A stretch of 6,695 bases of DNA. Origin: Spirochaetales bacterium (GTDB lineage Bacteria; Spirochaetota; Spirochaetia; DSM-27196; SLST01). Made by a program: the position numbers and the translations under genes. Under the pieces are notes generated by a model, which saw only the letters and a program-made list of their open reading frames with translations, was not told the DNA's origin and did no database searches. The stretch's first letter is position 1. Each line of letters starts with the position of its first letter. The stretch spans positions 1-6,695 of the forward strand of contig SLST01000544.1 in the NCBI GenBank assembly GCA_007130265.1, in the 5' to 3' direction. Shown in pieces: positions 5,395-6,695 of this stretch.

Positions 5395-5628
5395 ATGCCG
5401 ACGCGCATGTCCGTGGCTGCCGATCTCGAACGCGAGCTCCTGACCGCAGAGGGTTTCCTTGGGTGGCTTCTGCGGGCGTTCGTGGACGAACACGATCTGG
5501 GTCTGCTCTACCGAGAAGTCGTCGCGGTCCGCCCCGACCCGAAGACGCTCGCCCACCGGTTCTATCGCCGCGTCGGAGAGTTGCTTGTTGAGTACGCCAA
5601 CGGGGAGGCGCTGATCGACTCACAGTAG
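5395..5628 (+). CDS. Small protein of unknown function (77 aa)
   Basis: The frame starts at ATG 5395, with a second possible ATG at 5407, and ends at TAG 5626-5628. I do not recognise a family. The protein is predicted mostly helical with no signal peptide or membrane segment. Residues 9-30 (ADLERELLTAEGFLGWLLRAF) look like an amphipathic helix, a loop around DEHDLG follows, and residues 48-69 (PDPKTLAHRFYRRVGELLVEYA) form a second helix. Third codon positions are strongly G/C, as in the neighbouring genes, and a -10-like element sits just upstream; these are the main reasons for calling it real. After the TAG the frame stays open for 10 more codons (VADALASIRT) to a TGA, so the stop could be recent. 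It is divergent from the GGDEF gene across 73 bp, which may point to shared regulation. Overlapping frames on the other strand look like shadows. Confidence 0.5.
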   Translation: MPTRMSVAADLERELLTAEGFLGWLLRAFVDEHDLGLLYREVVAVRPDPKTLAHRFYRRVGELLVEYANGEALIDSQ

Positions 5629-5671
5629 GTCGCCGACGCGCTCGCGTCGATCAGGACGTGAGCGGGTGATG

Positions 5672-5694
5672 GACCGGCTCACCAGGAGCCGGTC
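5672..5694. terminator. perfect 9-bp hairpin downstream of the 77-residue gene
   Basis: GACCGGCTC (5672-5680) and GAGCCGGTC (5686-5694) are exact reverse complements around a 5-nt loop ACCAG. The hairpin lies 43 nt after the TAG at 5628, a natural place for a transcription stop. No T-run follows on either strand, so a classic intrinsic terminator is not supported. It could be a U-less terminator, an RNA-stabilising 3' hairpin or a protein binding site. Confidence 0.4.
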
Positions 5695-5998
5695 AGACGG
5701 GTCACGGTGGATCGTCGGCACAGTCCACGGACGATTTCCTCTTCCCGGTCCGGCGGACTTGCCGACGTCGTTGCGCCGGGCTGTACTCCGTTCACTGATC
5801 CTCGCGGACCAGGGTACGCACAAGAGGGGCGCGTATGGCAAGGGAGAAGAAAGAGCTCCTTCTCTACGAAGCGCCCGAGCTTCGACCGGGCCGACGCCGA
5901 TCCGCGCAGCAGGCAGAGCTGCAGAACGACAGAGCACCATGGCCCCGCATCTCCCCTTTTCTACTCCGCGTCGGTTGGAAGAGAGCGCAGCGACGCCA

Positions 5999-6014
5999 GG
6001 TATTGGCAGATACC
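5999..6014. promoter_or_regulatory. inverted repeat upstream of mazE, possible operator
   Basis: GGTAT (5999-6003) and ATACC (6010-6014) are exact reverse complements around TGGCAG. The centre lies about 30 bp before the mazE ATG. MazE-type antitoxins, alone or with MazF, commonly repress their own operon by binding palindromes near the promoter, so this is a reasonable operator candidate. TTGGCA (6003-6008), five of six to a -35 box, overlaps it, but I find no -10 box at suitable spacing. Confidence 0.3.
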
Positions 6015-6036
6015 GCAACGTAGACACCGTGGTTAC

Positions 6037-6321
6037 ATGATCACGAAGACCACGCGGATCGGGAACTCGCGCGGTATCCGGATTCCCCGGGCGCTTCTTG
6101 ACCTCTACGGCCCGGAGGAAGGCAGCCAGGTTGATCTCAAGAGGACTCGTGAGGGCATTCTCATAGAGAAGACGCCTGCTCGCGAGGGAATGGTATCCTG
6201 GAGCGAGGCCTACGCTGAGATGGCCCGGGACATGGCGGAGCGCAGCGAATGGCTCGAGTGGGAGGCAACTGCCGCAGATGACGATGAGGCCGTGCCTTCG
6301 GACGAGCCGGATGATCAGTAG
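6037..6321 (+). CDS. mazE: MazE-type antitoxin (AbrB/SpoVT swapped-hairpin DNA-binding domain)
   Basis: The 94-residue protein begins with a SpoVT/AbrB-type DNA-binding domain: TTRIGNSRGIRIPRALLD (residues 5-22), with the family's GNSRGIRIP signature, then the EEGSQVDLKRTREGILIEK strand pair (27-45). The C-terminal half has the MazE-like PAREGMVSWSEAYAEMA (47-63), matching the pREGW-EAF-MA pattern, and then a highly acidic tail (DDDE, DEPDDQ). The tail would be expected to wrap and neutralise the basic MazF dimer, as in known MazEF complexes. The ATG at 6037 is fixed by the conserved start of the domain; no Shine-Dalgarno is visible. It overlaps mazF by 11 nt and is first in the pair, the usual antitoxin-toxin order. 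Autoregulation is likely from the family, and an inverted repeat lies just upstream. Confidence 0.9.
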   Translation: MITKTTRIGNSRGIRIPRALLDLYGPEEGSQVDLKRTREGILIEKTPAREGMVSWSEAYAEMARDMAERSEWLEWEATAADDDEAVPSDEPDDQ

Positions 6322-6673
6322 ATACGCCGTCTACTGGGTCGACCTGAATCCGGTCGTGGGCAGCGAACCTGCGAAGCGCAGACCTGCGGTGGTGATCAGC
6401 GACAACGAGATGAATCGCCGCCTCAAGACGGTTGTTGTGTGCCCGCTGACCAGCACCGCCCACCCGCGATGGTCGTTTCGAGTCCAGACTGTGGTGGACG
6501 GAAGAGAAGGCGAGGTAGCCGTAGACCAGATCCGCACCGTCTCGCGCCGAAGAACCGGCGGGCTAGTGGCGCAGCTCGACGAAACGACCGCCGCTCAGAT
6601 CCGTCAGGCGGTCACTCGGATGTACGGTCTCCTGTCGGTCCCGTCGCTACCCCGCGAGCCCCGCAGTTCCTGA
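6311..6673 (+). CDS. mazF: MazF-type toxin (type II mRNA interferase)
   Basis: The 120-residue protein matches the MazF/PemK fold throughout: YWVDLNPVVGSEPAKRRPAVVIS (residues 8-30), VVVCPLTST (41-49), EGEVAVDQIRTVSRRR (66-81) and a C-terminal helix AAQIRQAVTRMYGLL (94-108). The catalytic pair known from Bacillus subtilis MazF (R25 and T48) corresponds to R24 in RRP and T47 in PLT, so the enzyme looks active. The family cleaves single-stranded mRNA at short sequence motifs; the target here cannot be predicted. ATG 6311 is chosen over ATG 6278, because MISRYAVYWVDL is the standard start and it overlaps mazE by 11 nt in another frame, implying coupled translation. No strong Shine-Dalgarno is present. 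Nothing recognisable follows in the remaining 22 bp. Confidence 0.92.
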   Translation: MISRYAVYWVDLNPVVGSEPAKRRPAVVISDNEMNRRLKTVVVCPLTSTAHPRWSFRVQTVVDGREGEVAVDQIRTVSRRRTGGLVAQLDETTAAQIRQAVTRMYGLLSVPSLPREPRSS

Positions 6674-6695
6674 AAGCAGCGACGATCAGGTCATC

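Larger units (their letters stand above)
5629..6036. other. 408-bp stretch without a convincing gene, with several small inverted repeats
   Basis: Frames crossing this stretch give low-complexity, arginine-, serine- and proline-rich translations unlike real proteins. It holds a perfect 9-bp hairpin (5672-5694), an 11-nt GTCCGGCGGAC palindrome near 5749-5759, GAGAAG/CTTCTC (5844-5864), CGAAGC/GCTTCG (5867-5884) and GGTAT/ATACC (5999-6014). One small frame, 5835-6023 (62 codons), has an AGAGGGG about 6 nt before its ATG and begins plausibly (MAREKKELLLYEAPEL), but its later codons lose G/C bias and the product becomes basic and irregular. It is therefore not called as a gene. No tRNA-like T-arm or CRISPR-type repeat is seen. 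The stretch could hold a small RNA or the remnant of a decayed gene. Confidence 0.5.

Noticed and set aside
5835..6023. 62-codon plus-strand frame with AGAGGGG before its ATG
   Set aside because: The Shine-Dalgarno and first 15 codons look fair, but G/C bias at third positions drops to roughly 60% and the product becomes an irregular basic string; kept only as a note on the gap.
5620..6027. Minus-strand frame of 135 codons across the gene-poor stretch
   Set aside because: The product is irregular, rich in R, S and P, has no motif and no ribosome binding site, and it crosses the hairpin and the inverted repeats.
5707..6036. 110-codon N-terminal extension of MazE upstream of ATG 6037
   Set aside because: The frame is open but the extension is not protein-like and MazE antitoxins start just before the AbrB-type domain.

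Overview
The window comes from a GC-rich bacterium. Coding regions use mostly G or C at third positions, start codons include GTG, and gene packing is tight with ATGA overlaps. No marker gene fixes the lineage. A Gfo/Idh/MocA oxidoreductase grouped with a TIM-barrel sugar isomerase/epimerase and a beta-hydroxyacid dehydrogenase is common in environmental bacteria with large carbohydrate-catabolic repertoires (Planctomycetes, Latescibacteria, Poribacteria and similar). Naming one of these would be a guess.

Layout. Positions 1-63 hold the C-terminal tail of a plus-strand gene. It converges on a long minus-strand block that runs from 5321 down to about 92. In transcription order the block is: a membrane-anchored GGDEF protein with a shortened C-terminus (5321-4587); a Gfo/Idh/MocA oxidoreductase (4561-3443); a 3-hydroxyisobutyrate-dehydrogenase-like enzyme (3446-2526); an AP-endonuclease-2/xylose-isomerase-like TIM barrel (2529-1729); a GNAT acetyltransferase (1679-522); and a DUF302 protein (472-125), whose reading frame continues past an in-frame TGA to a TAG at 92. 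The three central genes overlap by ATGA junctions, so they look like one translationally coupled sugar or polyol unit. GNAT and DUF302 follow after gaps of 49 bp each and have their own candidate promoters.

On the plus strand, a 77-residue protein of unknown function (5395-5628) diverges from the GGDEF gene across 73 bp. It is followed by about 408 bp without a convincing gene but with several small inverted repeats, and then by a MazE/MazF toxin-antitoxin pair (6037-6321 and 6311-6673).

How the genes may work together. The Gfo enzyme probably oxidises a hydroxyl of a sugar or cyclitol. The TIM barrel probably isomerises, epimerises or cleaves the resulting keto compound, and the dehydrogenase probably handles a small hydroxyacid or aldehyde product. 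The substrate is not visible from the sequence.

The most noteworthy points are: the in-frame TGA that removes the expected C-terminal helix of DUF302; the GGDEF protein with intact GGDEF and RxxD motifs but no C-terminal part of its domain; and a pattern in which three genes without a Shine-Dalgarno carry a -10-like element 6-7 nt before the start codon, suggesting leaderless transcripts, while the operon genes have strong Shine-Dalgarno sequences. No clearly new multi-gene defence or mobile system is visible.
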